Program-made: the position numbers and the translations under genes
Assembly: GCF_019972155.1 (NCBI RefSeq)
Contig: NZ_BOVL01000011.1
Coordinates: 28,120 to 92,119, forward strand
DNA from: Bradyrhizobium sp. RD5-C2
GTDB lineage: Bacteria; Pseudomonadota; Alphaproteobacteria; Rhizobiales; Xanthobacteraceae
Direction: 5' to 3'
Length of the DNA stretch: 64,000 nucleotides
In this document: positions 50,983 to 59,914 of the stretch, piece by piece
Numbering within the stretch: position 1 is the first letter of the stretch
Layout of the letters: each line of letters starts with the position of its first letter
Notes under the pieces: generated by a model
Databases searched by the model: none
What the model saw: only the letters and a program-made list of their open reading frames with translations
What the model was told of the DNA's origin: nothing

Positions 50983-51807
50983 TCAGGTCCCGGGATTCTC
51001 GACCTTCCATTCGTGGTCGAAGACGTGCCCGTCGGTGTCCTTGGCCTCGGCGCGGAAGTGCTTGGCGCCATTGGAGACGTAAGTGAAGCGAATGTTGGGG
51101 TCCTCTGAAATCGAGATGCCGCCCTCCATCGCCAGCACCGGACTGTCGTCCTGCCAGATGTGCAGCTCATTGACGAAGAAGGCCGGGATATAGAGCTGTG
51201 TGACCTGGTCCATCTGCAGGCCTGAATTATTCGGATGCCCGATCATGATCTGGGCCTCGCGTGTGCTCGTCGCAGGCCCCTGTTCGGACTTTGTGAACTG
51301 CCGGTAGCGCATCTGGCCGAGCCGGTTGTTCGCTTCCTCGACGTTCTTGCCGGCCGGCGCCGAGCAGCCGCCGGACGCTTTGACATAGACCTTGCTCACG
51401 TAGAGCTTGCCATCGCTGAGCTCGGCGACGGCGTGCACATTGGTGTAGTTGTTGACGCGGACGCGGGTCGAGATCTCGGTGACGTTGGCGTCCGGACCGA
51501 GGGTGAACTTCGCGGCCATCGGCGCCGGGTTCTCGTCGATCACAAGCGTGATGACGACGACGCGGCGGCTATCGCCAGGCTGCAGCTTGGTGCGCAGCGT
51601 CACCGGAACGATCGCGGCATCTTCCGCGCGCACCGGCATCTCAATGCCGATCACATCGTTGCCGTCATTCATCGGACGATTGCTGAAGATGTCCTGGACG
51701 AGGCCCGGCCAGGGATCATAGGTCTCGGCTGCGAGCGCAGCGGGTGTCCCCAGCGCGATCGCAAGAAGGCTGGCGATGCAAAGCAGGCGGGTGCGATGTC
51801 CAGTCAT
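50983..51807 (-). CDS. Quinoprotein-associated SoxYZ-like carrier protein
   Basis: A 274-residue fusion like a SoxY and a SoxZ domain joined. The signal peptide ends AALAAETYD. The SoxY part has VKASGGCSAPAGK, the single swinging-arm-like cysteine (in SoxY a Gly-Gly-Cys near the C-terminus; here it lies in the middle). The SoxZ part has AQIMIGHPNNSGLQ and ISISEDPNIRFTY. Proteins of this type are typical of PQQ dehydrogenase islands and are thought to take part in a relay, but the reaction is unknown. It follows the metallohydrolase gene by 43 bases in the same operon. Confidence 0.87.
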   Translation of the reverse strand: MTGHRTRLLCIASLLAIALGTPAALAAETYDPWPGLVQDIFSNRPMNDGNDVIGIEMPVRAEDAAIVPVTLRTKLQPGDSRRVVVITLVIDENPAPMAAKFTLGPDANVTEISTRVRVNNYTNVHAVAELSDGKLYVSKVYVKASGGCSAPAGKNVEEANNRLGQMRYRQFTKSEQGPATSTREAQIMIGHPNNSGLQMDQVTQLYIPAFFVNELHIWQDDSPVLAMEGGISISEDPNIRFTYVSNGAKHFRAEAKDTDGHVFDHEWKVENPGT

Positions 51808-51850
51808 GTTCGCGAGATCCTATGCAGCCGCGTCATTATAGGACCAACAG

Positions 51851-52777
51851 CTACTCCCATTCAATTTCCGAGAATGCTGCAGTTGCGTTGCGGGCGTTGT
51901 AATCGTCGAACAATTGCCAGCGCGGCCGCTCGGCTGCCGCGGCATGCTCCGCCGCAGCCGTGATCGGCTTGCCGCCTGCGACCAGCGCACGGACGTCCGC
52001 GGCCAGCGTCTCAAGGTAACGCCGCTCGTCGGCAAGTGCTGCAGGCCACGCACTCACGGGTCCGTGACCTGGAACCACGCGCTCGGCAGGAATAGCCTGG
52101 AGGTCGTCGAGCGCACGCAGCCAGCCCTTGAGGCTGCCGTCGACCACCGGAATATGCTCGAGGAACACCAGATCGCCGGCGAACAGGGTGCCGGTGCGTT
52201 CATCGAACACGGTGAGGTCGTTGTCGCTGTGGGCGGGTGGCCATGCCTTCAGGGTGAGGCTCCGTCCGCCGAGGTCGAGCTTCAGCGTGTCCGTGACCAG
52301 CACGGTGGGCGGAACGATCCGGACCTCGTCGATCAAAGCATCGCCCATGGTTCGGCGAAAGCCGTCGAGATAGAATTGCCCGCGCGCTCCCAGCGCGCGG
52401 GGCAGGGCCTTGTGGCCGACGAAACTGGTCCCGTCAGCCACGAAAGCCGCGTTGCCGAAGCTATGATCCGGATGCGCGTGGGTGTTGATCACGTAGCGGA
52501 TCGGCTTGTCGCTATGGCTGCGCACGGCGGCGAGCAATTGCCGCCCTTCGCGGACGCTGCCGCCGGTGTCGATGACGGCAATGGCGCTGTCGCCGACCAC
52601 GAAGCCGACATTGGCGATGGCGCCTTCGTTGTCGCGCGTCATCAATGCAGTGACCCCGGTGTGAACGAATATTCCGGGGGCGACTTCGCTCACAGGCAAT
52701 TCCGCCTCTTGAGCCCGCGCTATGGTCGGCGTCCAAAGCATCAGGAGCAGCGCAAGCACCGAACCGCCATGAGCCAT
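51851..52777 (-). CDS. SoxH-like metallo-beta-lactamase-fold hydrolase
   Basis: A 308-residue periplasmic protein. The signal peptide ends IARAQEAEL. The zinc motif is [11 protein letters not shown] (H-x-H-x-D-H), and later ligands are in [17 protein letters not shown] and VPGHGPV. The family is the quinoprotein relay-associated zinc hydrolase related to SoxH. The substrate is not known; a thioester or disulfide in the SoxYZ-like carrier is a natural guess. ATG 52777 follows GAGGCGGA. It lies divergent from the binding protein at 52945 and reads into the SoxYZ-like gene. Confidence 0.88.
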   Translation of the reverse strand: MAHGGSVLALLLMLWTPTIARAQEAELPVSEVAPGIFVHTGVTALMTRDNEGAIANVGFVVGDSAIAVIDTGGSVREGRQLLAAVRSHSDKPIRYVINTHAHPDHSFGNAAFVADGTSFVGHKALPRALGARGQFYLDGFRRTMGDALIDEVRIVPPTVLVTDTLKLDLGGRSLTLKAWPPAHSDNDLTVFDERTGTLFAGDLVFLEHIPVVDGSLKGWLRALDDLQAIPAERVVPGHGPVSAWPAALADERRYLETLAADVRALVAGGKPITAAAEHAAAAERPRWQLFDDYNARNATAAFSEIEWE

Positions 52778-52944
52778 GTTTCCGCCTCAGTTTTTCCGGG
52801 ACGCGCGATCGATGTCGCCGCGCTCCAGTTTGCGCTGCAACAAGCAACGCGGCACCGTCGCGATCATTATCCCTGTTGCACGTCATGTTGCGCCGGGCAA
52901 TTGGCGGATGGCGGCAATCTGTCCGATCGAGAGGAGACCGCGCA

Positions 52945-53826
52945 ATGAGAGTTATCGGATGCCGTCCTGTCCTGTTCGCGCTTGCCGGCTTCATCGCCTG
53001 TCTCGCCGGCCGCGATATCGCGCGTGCGCAGGTCAATGAGCAGGGCGAACTCTCCATCGAGCTGGTCGATCCCAAGGTGCTGCGCATCTGCGCCGATCCG
53101 CGCAACCTGCCGTTCTCGAATGACAAGGGCGAGGGTTTTGAGAACAAGATCGGCGAGCTGTTCGCCGAGAAGCTGCAAAAGAAGCTCGATTACATGTATT
53201 TCCCGCAGGCGACCGGCTTCGTGCGGGTCACGCTCGGCTCGCATCGCTGCGACGTGATCATGGGCTTTCCGCAAGGCGACGACCTCGCGCAAGGGACCAA
53301 TCCGTATTACCGCACGGCCTATGCGATCGTCGCCAAGCCGGGCAGTGGACTGGATGAGGTCACGACGCTCGAGGATGAGCGGCTGAAGGGCAAGCATATC
53401 GGCATCGTCGCCGGAACGCCGCCCGCGACCAACATGGCCATCAACGGCCTGATGAGCAATGCGAAGCCCTATCCGCTGATGATCGATACGCGCTACGATT
53501 CCTCGGCCGAGGCGATGATGAACGACCTCGAAAAGGGCGAGATCGACGCCGGCATCCTGTGGGGGCCGATGGCCGGCTTCTATGCCAAGAAGGCGAACCC
53601 GCCGCTGCATGTCACGCCGCTGCTCAAGGAGACCTCAGGACCCAAGCTGGTCTATCGCATCGGCATGGGCGTGCGGGCGTCCGACCAGAACTGGAAGCGG
53701 CAGCTCAATCGCCTGATCCAGGAGAACCAGCCGGCGATCAACAAGATCCTGCTCGACTTCGGCGTTCCGCTGCTCGATGAGAACGACCGTCCGATCGGAC
53801 CGGAGACCGCGACCAAATCGCCATGA
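52945..53826 (+). CDS. Quinoprotein dehydrogenase-associated binding protein (MoxJ-2 type)
   Basis: A 293-residue periplasmic protein of the family found near PQQ dehydrogenases. The signal peptide ends DIARAQVNE. Family segments are PKVLRICADPRNLPFSNDKGEGFENKI and IVAGTPPATNMAING, with a late ILWGPMAGFYAKK. It differs from the copy at 41829, so the island has two such proteins. ATG 52945 has AGAGGAGA upstream; an earlier frame from 52876 was rejected. Its stop overlaps the next gene's start by four bases. It probably forms a two-gene operon with it. Confidence 0.88.
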   Translation: MRVIGCRPVLFALAGFIACLAGRDIARAQVNEQGELSIELVDPKVLRICADPRNLPFSNDKGEGFENKIGELFAEKLQKKLDYMYFPQATGFVRVTLGSHRCDVIMGFPQGDDLAQGTNPYYRTAYAIVAKPGSGLDEVTTLEDERLKGKHIGIVAGTPPATNMAINGLMSNAKPYPLMIDTRYDSSAEAMMNDLEKGEIDAGILWGPMAGFYAKKANPPLHVTPLLKETSGPKLVYRIGMGVRASDQNWKRQLNRLIQENQPAINKILLDFGVPLLDENDRPIGPETATKSP

Positions 53827-54377
53827 TCAGGCTCGCGGCCATGCTCGCGGTGATATTACTCGCCGTTTCGCATGTCCGCGCGCAGGACCACCTTGCAGAG
53901 CCCGAGGGCTACCGAACCGAGGATTATCGCGCGCCGGTGCCGATCACGCTTGCGGGCGCACGGGTGCTCACGACCGCGGAAGCGGAAGCGATCTGGCGCG
54001 ACAAATCAGGCGCCTTCGTCGACGTGCTGCCGCGCGCGCCGAAGCCTAACCTGCCGGCCGGCACGGTGTGGCGCGAGCGGCCGCATCGCGATATTCCCGG
54101 CAGCATCTGGCTGCCCGACACCGGCTACGGCAAGCTCGCCGCATCGACCGAGGACTACATGCGACGTGGGCTGGTCCGCGCTTCGGGCGACGACAAGGCC
54201 CGATTGCTCGTGATCTACTGCCAGGAAAATTGCTGGATGTCGTGGAACGCCGCTAAGCGCGTGCTGTCCTACGGCTACCGGAATGTGGCGTGGTATCCGG
54301 ACGGAACCGACGGTTGGGGGCGCGCCAATCTGCCGCTGACGGATGTCGAGCCCGAGCCGCGCGAGGGCGAGCAATAA
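53823..54377 (+). CDS. PQQ-dependent catabolism-associated CXXCW motif protein
   Basis: A 184-residue rhodanese-like protein with a signal peptide (ending SHVRAQDHL). The signature is CQENCWMSWNAAKR, where the cysteines are four residues apart and followed by Trp, near residue 126. A redox-active cysteine pair there may shuttle a sulfur or a disulfide, and the rest (ERPHRDIPGSIWLPDTG) is typical of the family. The start overlaps the previous gene (ATGA), so they are co-translated. Its role in PQQ-dependent catabolism is known only by association. Confidence 0.9.
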   Translation: MIRLAAMLAVILLAVSHVRAQDHLAEPEGYRTEDYRAPVPITLAGARVLTTAEAEAIWRDKSGAFVDVLPRAPKPNLPAGTVWRERPHRDIPGSIWLPDTGYGKLAASTEDYMRRGLVRASGDDKARLLVIYCQENCWMSWNAAKRVLSYGYRNVAWYPDGTDGWGRANLPLTDVEPEPREGEQ

Positions 54378-54413
54378 GCCCGTCCTCACGAGGCCAGGAA
54401 ATGCTCCAGCGAG

Positions 54414-54710
54414 CTACTTCTGCTTGTCGAGCTTGTTGATGGTCTTGCCGCCGTCGCCGTCCGACGTGGTGAACGTCACCTTGTCACCGGCGTGAAGCTC
54501 CTCCAGCGATTGTCCCTTGGCCACCTTGTATTCCTGGATCGCGCCGCCGGCCGCGCCGACGGTGCCGGTTTGCGCCTGCTGGATCGAGATGGTCCCACTC
54601 AGTCGGTCAATCTTGGTGACCATTCCCGACATGGATTGCTGGGCCAAAGCCGCTGTGGTGATCAGGCTCGCGGCGGCGAGGCTGGTCATGACGATCTTGG
54701 CTGCTCTCAT
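54414..54710 (-). CDS. CusF/DUF1344-like small periplasmic protein, 98 residues
   Basis: The signal peptide is MRAAKIVMTSLAAASLITTAALAQ. The mature part has SGMVTKIDRLSGTISIQ, followed by a Gly-rich loop, EYKVAKGQSLEELHAGDKVTFTTSDGDGG. This is the five-strand OB fold of CusF-like proteins, where a metal-ligand Met/His would lie; here His in ELHAGD is the only histidine. It may bind a metal ion in the periplasm, or act as a structural module. It is convergent with the CXXCW gene. A direct role in the quinoprotein system is not shown. Confidence 0.65.
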   Translation of the reverse strand: MRAAKIVMTSLAAASLITTAALAQQSMSGMVTKIDRLSGTISIQQAQTGTVGAAGGAIQEYKVAKGQSLEELHAGDKVTFTTSDGDGGKTINKLDKQK

Positions 54711-54810
54711 CGAGGTCTCCCAACTTCAGATATAGTTGGAGACAACGAGCGGGCAGCGCAGTTTGTTCCGGCGGCGAGTCAATGATCCCCGGGGCGATCG
54801 GCCGCAGGCC

Positions 54811-55428
54811 TCAATCCAGTTCCTGCTGGATGGTGCGGCTGAGCGCGAACAGCCGCTGGTCGATGATGGTCGGCACCTCGCAGACGAATTTCACCACGCG
54901 GCCGCGGTCCTCGAAGATCCGGGTCTCCCATACCAGCTGGTTGCCGAGTTCGTCGACCTTGGCCTGATCCGGCGGCGTGGCATCCTGCAGTGCCTGCAGC
55001 GCGATCGTATCGGCGCGGATCTTTTCTGCGGCCTCGCGCTGCTTGCGCATCACGCGCTCCAGCCCGTTCAAGACCGAGGCCCGCTGGCCGTTGAGCGTAT
55101 CGAACAGGCCCGCGAAGAGCAGTTTTCCCGCATTGGCCTTGTCGGCCGCGGCGGCCGACAGGAACTCGGTGATCTCCTTCTGGGCATCCTCGAGCGGAAC
55201 GCGGCGCGCCGCGAGCTTGGTCGCAAGTTGGCTGATCTTCGGATTGTCCCGCCACTTGGTCTCGGCATCGCCGAGTGGCGGCCCGGCCCAGACCGCAGCG
55301 AGCGAGATCTCGGGCACCTTGGCCTGTTGGCAGGGCCAGTCCGGGTAACGCGGGTCGGCCGCGAACGCGACCTGGTTCGACAGAACCATCGCGAGCAGCG
55401 CGCCGAGTGCTGGCCGCCAACCTGTCAT
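54811..55428 (-). CDS. Secreted hypothetical protein of the PQQ-ABC operon, 205 residues
   Basis: A protein with a signal peptide (ending AFAADPRYP) and the opening YPDWPCQQAKVPEISLAAVWAGPPL, a segment conserved in the last gene of this operon type. The rest is mostly helical (AGLFDTLNGQRASVLNGLERVMRKQREAAE, and DQRLFALSRTIQQELD at the end). It is translationally coupled to the permease by a four-base overlap. A periplasmic partner of the exporter is a fair guess. I know no tested function. A longer frame to 55839 is a shadow of the permease. Confidence 0.75.
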   Translation of the reverse strand: MTGWRPALGALLAMVLSNQVAFAADPRYPDWPCQQAKVPEISLAAVWAGPPLGDAETKWRDNPKISQLATKLAARRVPLEDAQKEITEFLSAAAADKANAGKLLFAGLFDTLNGQRASVLNGLERVMRKQREAAEKIRADTIALQALQDATPPDQAKVDELGNQLVWETRIFEDRGRVVKFVCEVPTIIDQRLFALSRTIQQELD

Positions 55429-56273
55429 GCCTCGCCTCCGCCGGGTCCGCGGCGCACCAGGCCGCGCGATGGATCGTAGGCCAGGATCGCGCCGATCATG
55501 AACACCACCGTGCAGCCGCCGACCACCGCGAGCGAAACCCAGTTCATCTTGCCGTACAGCGCAAACCGAATCAGCTCCACTGCATGCGTGAACGGATTGC
55601 ACTGGCAAACATAGTACAGCATCGGGCTGCCTTCCTGCACACGCCAGAGCGGGTAGAGGGCCGACGATGCAAAGAACATCGGGAAGATCACAAAGTTCAT
55701 CACGCCGGCAAAATTCTCCAGCTGCTTGATGCTGGCCGAGATGAGCATGCCCAGTGCGCCGAGCATCAGGCCCGACAGCACCAGCGCCGGAAGCACCGTA
55801 AGGTAGCCGATGGTCGGCGGCGTGATGTCCCAGAACCATGCGATCAGCAGGAAGGCGTAAACCTGGAGCAGCGATACGGCCGTGCCGGCGAGCAGCTTGC
55901 AGAACAGGAGATAGCCGCGCGGCAGCGGGCTGACGAGTAGGGTGCGCATGTTGCCCATCTCGCGGTCATAGACCATCGACAGCGAGGATTGCATGCCGTT
56001 GAAGAGCTGGATCATCGCCATCAGGCCGGGCGCGATGTAGACCTCGTAGAGAATGTAGGTCTCATAGGGCGGGATGATCGAGATACCGAGCACCTGACGG
56101 AAGCCGGCCGCAAAGATGAACAGCCAGACCAGCGGCCGGACCAGCGCCGAGACGAAGCGCTCGCGCTGATGCAGGAAGCGCAGCGCCTCGCGCCACACGA
56201 TGCCGTTCAGGCAGACGATGTATTCCGACACCGAGAAGCCGCTTCGCTCAGGCGTAACCGTCGTGCTGCTCAT
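55425..56273 (-). CDS. ABC-2 type permease of the PQQ-associated alcohol system
   Basis: A 282-residue membrane protein of the ABC-2 exporter kind with six hydrophobic segments; the family was named from the phenylethanol (ped) genes of Pseudomonas. Early segments ECIVCLNGIVWREALR-like and FVSALVRPLVWLFIF, then VYDREMGNMRTLLVSPLPRGYL as the conserved cytoplasmic loop, fit the group. Both ends overlap neighbours by four bases (ATGA). ABC-2 systems export, so pairing with a periplasmic solute-binding protein, as here, is odd. The cargo is unknown. Confidence 0.87.
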   Translation of the reverse strand: MSSTTVTPERSGFSVSEYIVCLNGIVWREALRFLHQRERFVSALVRPLVWLFIFAAGFRQVLGISIIPPYETYILYEVYIAPGLMAMIQLFNGMQSSLSMVYDREMGNMRTLLVSPLPRGYLLFCKLLAGTAVSLLQVYAFLLIAWFWDITPPTIGYLTVLPALVLSGLMLGALGMLISASIKQLENFAGVMNFVIFPMFFASSALYPLWRVQEGSPMLYYVCQCNPFTHAVELIRFALYGKMNWVSLAVVGGCTVVFMIGAILAYDPSRGLVRRGPGGGEA

Positions 56274-57085
56274 GTTGGCGGTTTTCCGGTGAGCGTTGCC
56301 GTTCCGGTCAGGCGCATGAACGCGGTGTTGACGTCCTGGGCGCCTGCGTCCGCGATCACGCGCGACATCGGCCCGTGCGCCAGCATCCGGCCCTGATGCA
56401 GCACGACGAGGTCGTCGCCCGGCATGATCTCGTCGAACAGATGCGTCGCCCAGAGCACGCCGATGCCCTGTTCGGTGACAAGCTGGCGGACATGGTCGAG
56501 AATGTCGGCGCGCGCCTTGACGTCGAGCCCGACGGTGGCCTCGTCGAGCAGCAAGAGCCGCGGACGGTGCAGCAGCGCGCGGGCGATCTCGAGCCGCCGC
56601 ATCTGGCCGCCCGAGAGATCGCGCACCTTGCTCGTGGCGCGGTCGGCGAGCCCGATGCGGCCAAGCACCTCGGCGCTGCGCAGCCGCGCCTCGCGCCGCG
56701 AGATGCCGTGCAACGCGGCGTGATACAGCAGGTTCTGCGTCAGCGAGAGATCGAGATCGAGCGTGCGTGGCTGGAACACGACGCCCATCAGCCGCAGCGC
56801 TTCACCCGGCGTCCGGCTGATGTCGTGACCGAAGATCTTGATTTGGCCGTTCTGGATCCCGAACAGCCGCGTCACCAGCGAGAACAACGTGCTTTTGCCG
56901 GCGCCATTGAGGCCCAGCAATGCGGTGAAGCTCGCAGGCTGAACCGTGAAGTTGACGTCGATCAGCGCGCGCCGCGGGCCGTAGCTGTGGCTGACATTGC
57001 CGATCGACAGCGCCGGCTGCACGGCCGCTACAGGGCCTGCATCCGGCGAGGACTGGCTCGCGATATGGGCGTCGGTTGCGGTCAT
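56270..57085 (-). CDS. ABC transporter ATP-binding protein of the PQQ-associated alcohol system
   Basis: A 271-residue ATPase with Walker A GLNGAGKST, signature DLSGGQMRRLE, Walker B LLLLDEATVGLD and the switch histidine in VLWATHL. A 25-residue N-terminal tail (MTATDAHIASQSSPDAG) precedes the domain. The family includes TIGR03864-like members found only beside PQQ dehydrogenases. It overlaps both the beta-propeller gene upstream and the permease downstream by four bases. The homodimer would energise the ABC-2 permease. A long upstream opening to 57475 is a shadow. Confidence 0.88.
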   Translation of the reverse strand: MTATDAHIASQSSPDAGPVAAVQPALSIGNVSHSYGPRRALIDVNFTVQPASFTALLGLNGAGKSTLFSLVTRLFGIQNGQIKIFGHDISRTPGEALRLMGVVFQPRTLDLDLSLTQNLLYHAALHGISRREARLRSAEVLGRIGLADRATSKVRDLSGGQMRRLEIARALLHRPRLLLLDEATVGLDVKARADILDHVRQLVTEQGIGVLWATHLFDEIMPGDDLVVLHQGRMLAHGPMSRVIADAGAQDVNTAFMRLTGTATLTGKPPT

Positions 57086-58059
57086 GGCTGCGCGATCGTG
57101 ATCCCCCAAGGCAGTTCGCCGACCTGAATGGTCTTGATCACCTTCTGGGCCGCGACGTCGATCACCGAGACGTCGTTCGAGACCCCGTTGGTGACCATCA
57201 GATATTTTTCGTCCGGGGTGAAATCCATGTGCCAGACCCGCTGGCCGACCAGGAGATATTTGAGGACCTTGTGGGTCGCGCCGTCGACCACCGCGACGCG
57301 GTTGGCGGGGCCGAGTGCGACGAACGCGGTCTTGCCGTCCTTGGTCATACCGATGCCGACCGGCTGGATCGCCTCGTTGCGCAGGCCCGGAATTTCGAAG
57401 GTGATCTTGCCGGTCACCTCGCGCTTGACCGGATCGATGATCGACACCGTGCCGCCGATCTCGGAGGAAACCCATAATTCGGAGCCGTCGCGCTTGAACT
57501 GGGCGAAGCGCGGCCGCGAATCGACCAGCACATTGGCGACAATCTGGCGCGTCGTCGTGTCGATGAAATGCGCCATGTTGGTGGTTTCGGAGGTGTTGAT
57601 CAGGATCTTGCCGTCCGGGCTGATCGTCATGCCCTCCGGCTCGACGCCGACCTGGATGTCGCCGAGCCGGGCGCGCTTCTCGAGATCGATCACGGTGACC
57701 GTGTTGTCGTTCTCGTTGGCGACATACATGGTCTTGCCGGCGGCATCCTGGGTGAACAATTCCGGGTCGGGGCCGGAGGGCAGGGTGTCGACGATCTCCT
57801 GGGTCTTGGTATCGATCACCTGGATCGTGTCGTCATCGCCGACCGCGACCATCACGAACTTGCCGTCGCGCGAGAACTCGATGCCGCGCGGCCGCTGGCC
57901 GACCTTGATGGTCTTTGTCACCGTCCAGCTGTCAGTGTCGATCACCGTAACCGTGTTGCCTTTCTCGTTGGAGACGTAGGCAACGAAGGCGGACGCCGGT
58001 GTTGCGGCAAGCCAAACCAGCATCCCGGTCAACAGACAGCGGCGCCACATGCGTTTCAT
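57082..58059 (-). CDS. YVTN beta-propeller protein of the PQQ-ABC system
   Basis: A 325-residue periplasmic protein made of repeats of about 42 residues, such as YVSNEKGNTVTVIDTDSW, VAVGDDDTIQVIDTKT, YVANENDNTVTVIDLEK and TNGVSNDVSVIDVAAQK, which form a seven-bladed propeller. The signal peptide ends TPASAFVAY. Family name in memory: PQQ-dependent catabolism-associated beta-propeller. It probably binds a partner protein or a small ligand. It has no PQQ-binding residues. Start: ATG 58059 or ATG 58050; the second is better spaced from GAGGGAG. It follows the binding protein by five bases. Confidence 0.85.
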   Translation of the reverse strand: MKRMWRRCLLTGMLVWLAATPASAFVAYVSNEKGNTVTVIDTDSWTVTKTIKVGQRPRGIEFSRDGKFVMVAVGDDDTIQVIDTKTQEIVDTLPSGPDPELFTQDAAGKTMYVANENDNTVTVIDLEKRARLGDIQVGVEPEGMTISPDGKILINTSETTNMAHFIDTTTRQIVANVLVDSRPRFAQFKRDGSELWVSSEIGGTVSIIDPVKREVTGKITFEIPGLRNEAIQPVGIGMTKDGKTAFVALGPANRVAVVDGATHKVLKYLLVGQRVWHMDFTPDEKYLMVTNGVSNDVSVIDVAAQKVIKTIQVGELPWGITIAQP

Positions 58060-58064
58060 CTCCC

Positions 58065-59246
58065 TCACTGCAGCTTGCACTTCGTTTCAGGCCGGTCAAC
58101 ACCGAGCGTGTCGAGCTCGGAGACCTGATGCAGGAAACCTTCCTGCGGCGAGACCGAAACGACCATACGACCATCGGCCAGCAGGATCGGCTGGCGGAGC
58201 TGCAGATTCCAGTCTCGCAGGGTCAATCGCGTGCCCTTGAAGGCGGCGATCGAGAAATCCTTGCCCTTGAGGAAGGCGATGACCTTCCTGGGATCGCCCG
58301 AATTGGTGCGGGACGTGGCTTCCCCGATCGTGCGGGCTGCCGTCCAGGCCTGCATGTCGAGCGCCGTCATGCGGCGCATGTTCAGCTTGACGAAGCGGTT
58401 CTGGATCTGGACCGCGCCCCATTGGTCATGCGCGGCGTCCCAGCTGGTCGGCACCAGGCCCGCCGAGCCCGCCACGGGGCGCGGGTCCCAGGTCCGGTAG
58501 GGCAGATAGTTCGCGAACACCTCGCTCTCGTCGGCGGCGACCAGCACGTCGTAAGCCGGTGCCTGCTGCGTGAACACCGGCATCTGGCGCTGGATCAGCG
58601 TCACGCCGGAGTCGGTGCGCCGCGCGCCGCCGGTGTCCTCGAATGTCCGCTCCTGAACGATCTTGGCGCCGAACCGCGTGGCCGCACGGCGCAGCGCGTC
58701 GGCGTAGAGTTTGTCCTGATCATGCGAGCCGGTCACCAGCAGCCAGCGCTTCCATTGCTTCCACACCAGGTACTGGCCCAGCGCGTCCGCCAGCATCGAG
58801 CGGGTCGGTGCGATGTGGATCACGTTGGCGCGGCAGTCCTGCTCGCGCAGCCGATCGTCGATCGCGCCGGCATTCAACAGCATGGTGCCGCGGTCGCGCA
58901 GCGCGTCGGCGACTTTGAGCAGGGCGTCCGCGGGCAGGTCGGTGATGATATAGTCGTTGCGGCCGGCGAGATCGGTCGCGACCTTGGCGACATCGTCGCT
59001 GTCCTTGACCTTGATCTCGTCGAGCGTGAAGCGCTGGTTGAGGAATTTTCCGGTCGTATTGTTGTCTTCGATCGCAAGGCGTGCGCCGGCGATGCCGTCA
59101 TTGTCGGCCGGTTGCTGGATCAGCGAGAGCGTCGATTTGATGCCGGCGTGGCCGAGATAGCCGATATGGATTTCGACGGGATCAGCCGCCAGCGCTCCGG
59201 TCACCACCATGCTGAGCGCGATCGTGCCGATCAGCCATCGGAACAT
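58065..59246 (-). CDS. Substrate-binding protein of the PQQ-ABC alcohol system
   Basis: A 393-residue periplasmic protein related to branched-chain amino acid binding proteins (type I fold). The signal peptide ends GALAADPVEI. Family segments are IHIGYLGHAGIKST, NDYIITDLPADALLKVADAL and MLLNAGAIDDRLREQDCRANVIH, followed by EVFANYLPYRTWDPRPVAG. It is the first gene of a five-gene set (binding protein, propeller, ATPase, ABC-2 permease, hypothetical). GGGAGG is 5 bases upstream of ATG 59246. A type I binding protein together with an exporter-type permease is unusual. Confidence 0.88.
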   Translation of the reverse strand: MFRWLIGTIALSMVVTGALAADPVEIHIGYLGHAGIKSTLSLIQQPADNDGIAGARLAIEDNNTTGKFLNQRFTLDEIKVKDSDDVAKVATDLAGRNDYIITDLPADALLKVADALRDRGTMLLNAGAIDDRLREQDCRANVIHIAPTRSMLADALGQYLVWKQWKRWLLVTGSHDQDKLYADALRRAATRFGAKIVQERTFEDTGGARRTDSGVTLIQRQMPVFTQQAPAYDVLVAADESEVFANYLPYRTWDPRPVAGSAGLVPTSWDAAHDQWGAVQIQNRFVKLNMRRMTALDMQAWTAARTIGEATSRTNSGDPRKVIAFLKGKDFSIAAFKGTRLTLRDWNLQLRQPILLADGRMVVSVSPQEGFLHQVSELDTLGVDRPETKCKLQ

Positions 59247-59382
59247 AATTCCTCCCGTAGTCATCCTTCACTCGGCCGGCATTGTCGAGCCATGCGTTGA
59301 CATGCAAGATGCCGGAATTGGCCTGGCTTGCAACCCCGCTTTTTGTCGTTGCGTGGTACCAAATTGCGATTGGTTCACAATC

Positions 59383-59898
59383 ATGAGATCAGCGTTCGTC
59401 TTCGTCATATCATTGCTGCTGATGTCTGCGGCGGCACGCGCCGAACCGCCCAAGCTCGCGGTATTCGACCTCGAGATGATCGACACCAGTCTTCAAGGGG
59501 AGGTGAACGGGCCGCGGGCCGATGAGCAGGCGCGGCTGCTCCGCACCGGCGAACAGGTGCGCAGAGAGCTTGCAGAGTCCGGCAAGTTCCACGTGATCGA
59601 TATCGCGCCCGTCAATGCTGCGGCGCACGGCAGCAATCTTCAGGCCTGCGGCGGATGCGACGTGAAACTGGCCGGCGAGCTGGGCGCCGATCTTGCGATG
59701 ACCGGTGTGGTGCAGAAGGTCTCCAACCTGATCCTCAACATCAATCTCTATCTGCGCGACGTCCATTCCGGGCAATTGGTGGCAGCAGCAAGCGCCGACA
59801 TGCGCGGCAATACCGACGAATCCTGGTCGCGCGCCACCGATTACCTCGTGCGCAACCGCCTGCTCGCACCGAACTACGGCGCGCCGCAGGCGCGATGA
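59383..59898 (+). CDS. DUF3280/DUF2380-like periplasmic protein, 171 residues
   Basis: The signal peptide is MRSAFVFVISLLLMSAAARA. The mature segment LAVFDLEMIDTSLQGEVNG and the later ADLAMTGVVQKVSNLILNINLYLRDV are typical of DUF3280/DUF2380 proteins, a family with a flavodoxin-like or CsgG-like look and often found beside PQQ dehydrogenase genes. A CGGCD motif (residue 94) might hold a metal or disulfide. It is divergent from the binding protein gene by about 137 bases. No enzymatic function is known to me. Confidence 0.8.
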   Translation: MRSAFVFVISLLLMSAAARAEPPKLAVFDLEMIDTSLQGEVNGPRADEQARLLRTGEQVRRELAESGKFHVIDIAPVNAAAHGSNLQACGGCDVKLAGELGADLAMTGVVQKVSNLILNINLYLRDVHSGQLVAAASADMRGNTDESWSRATDYLVRNRLLAPNYGAPQAR

Positions 59899-59914
59899 GC
59901 GACGGGTGCTCGGA

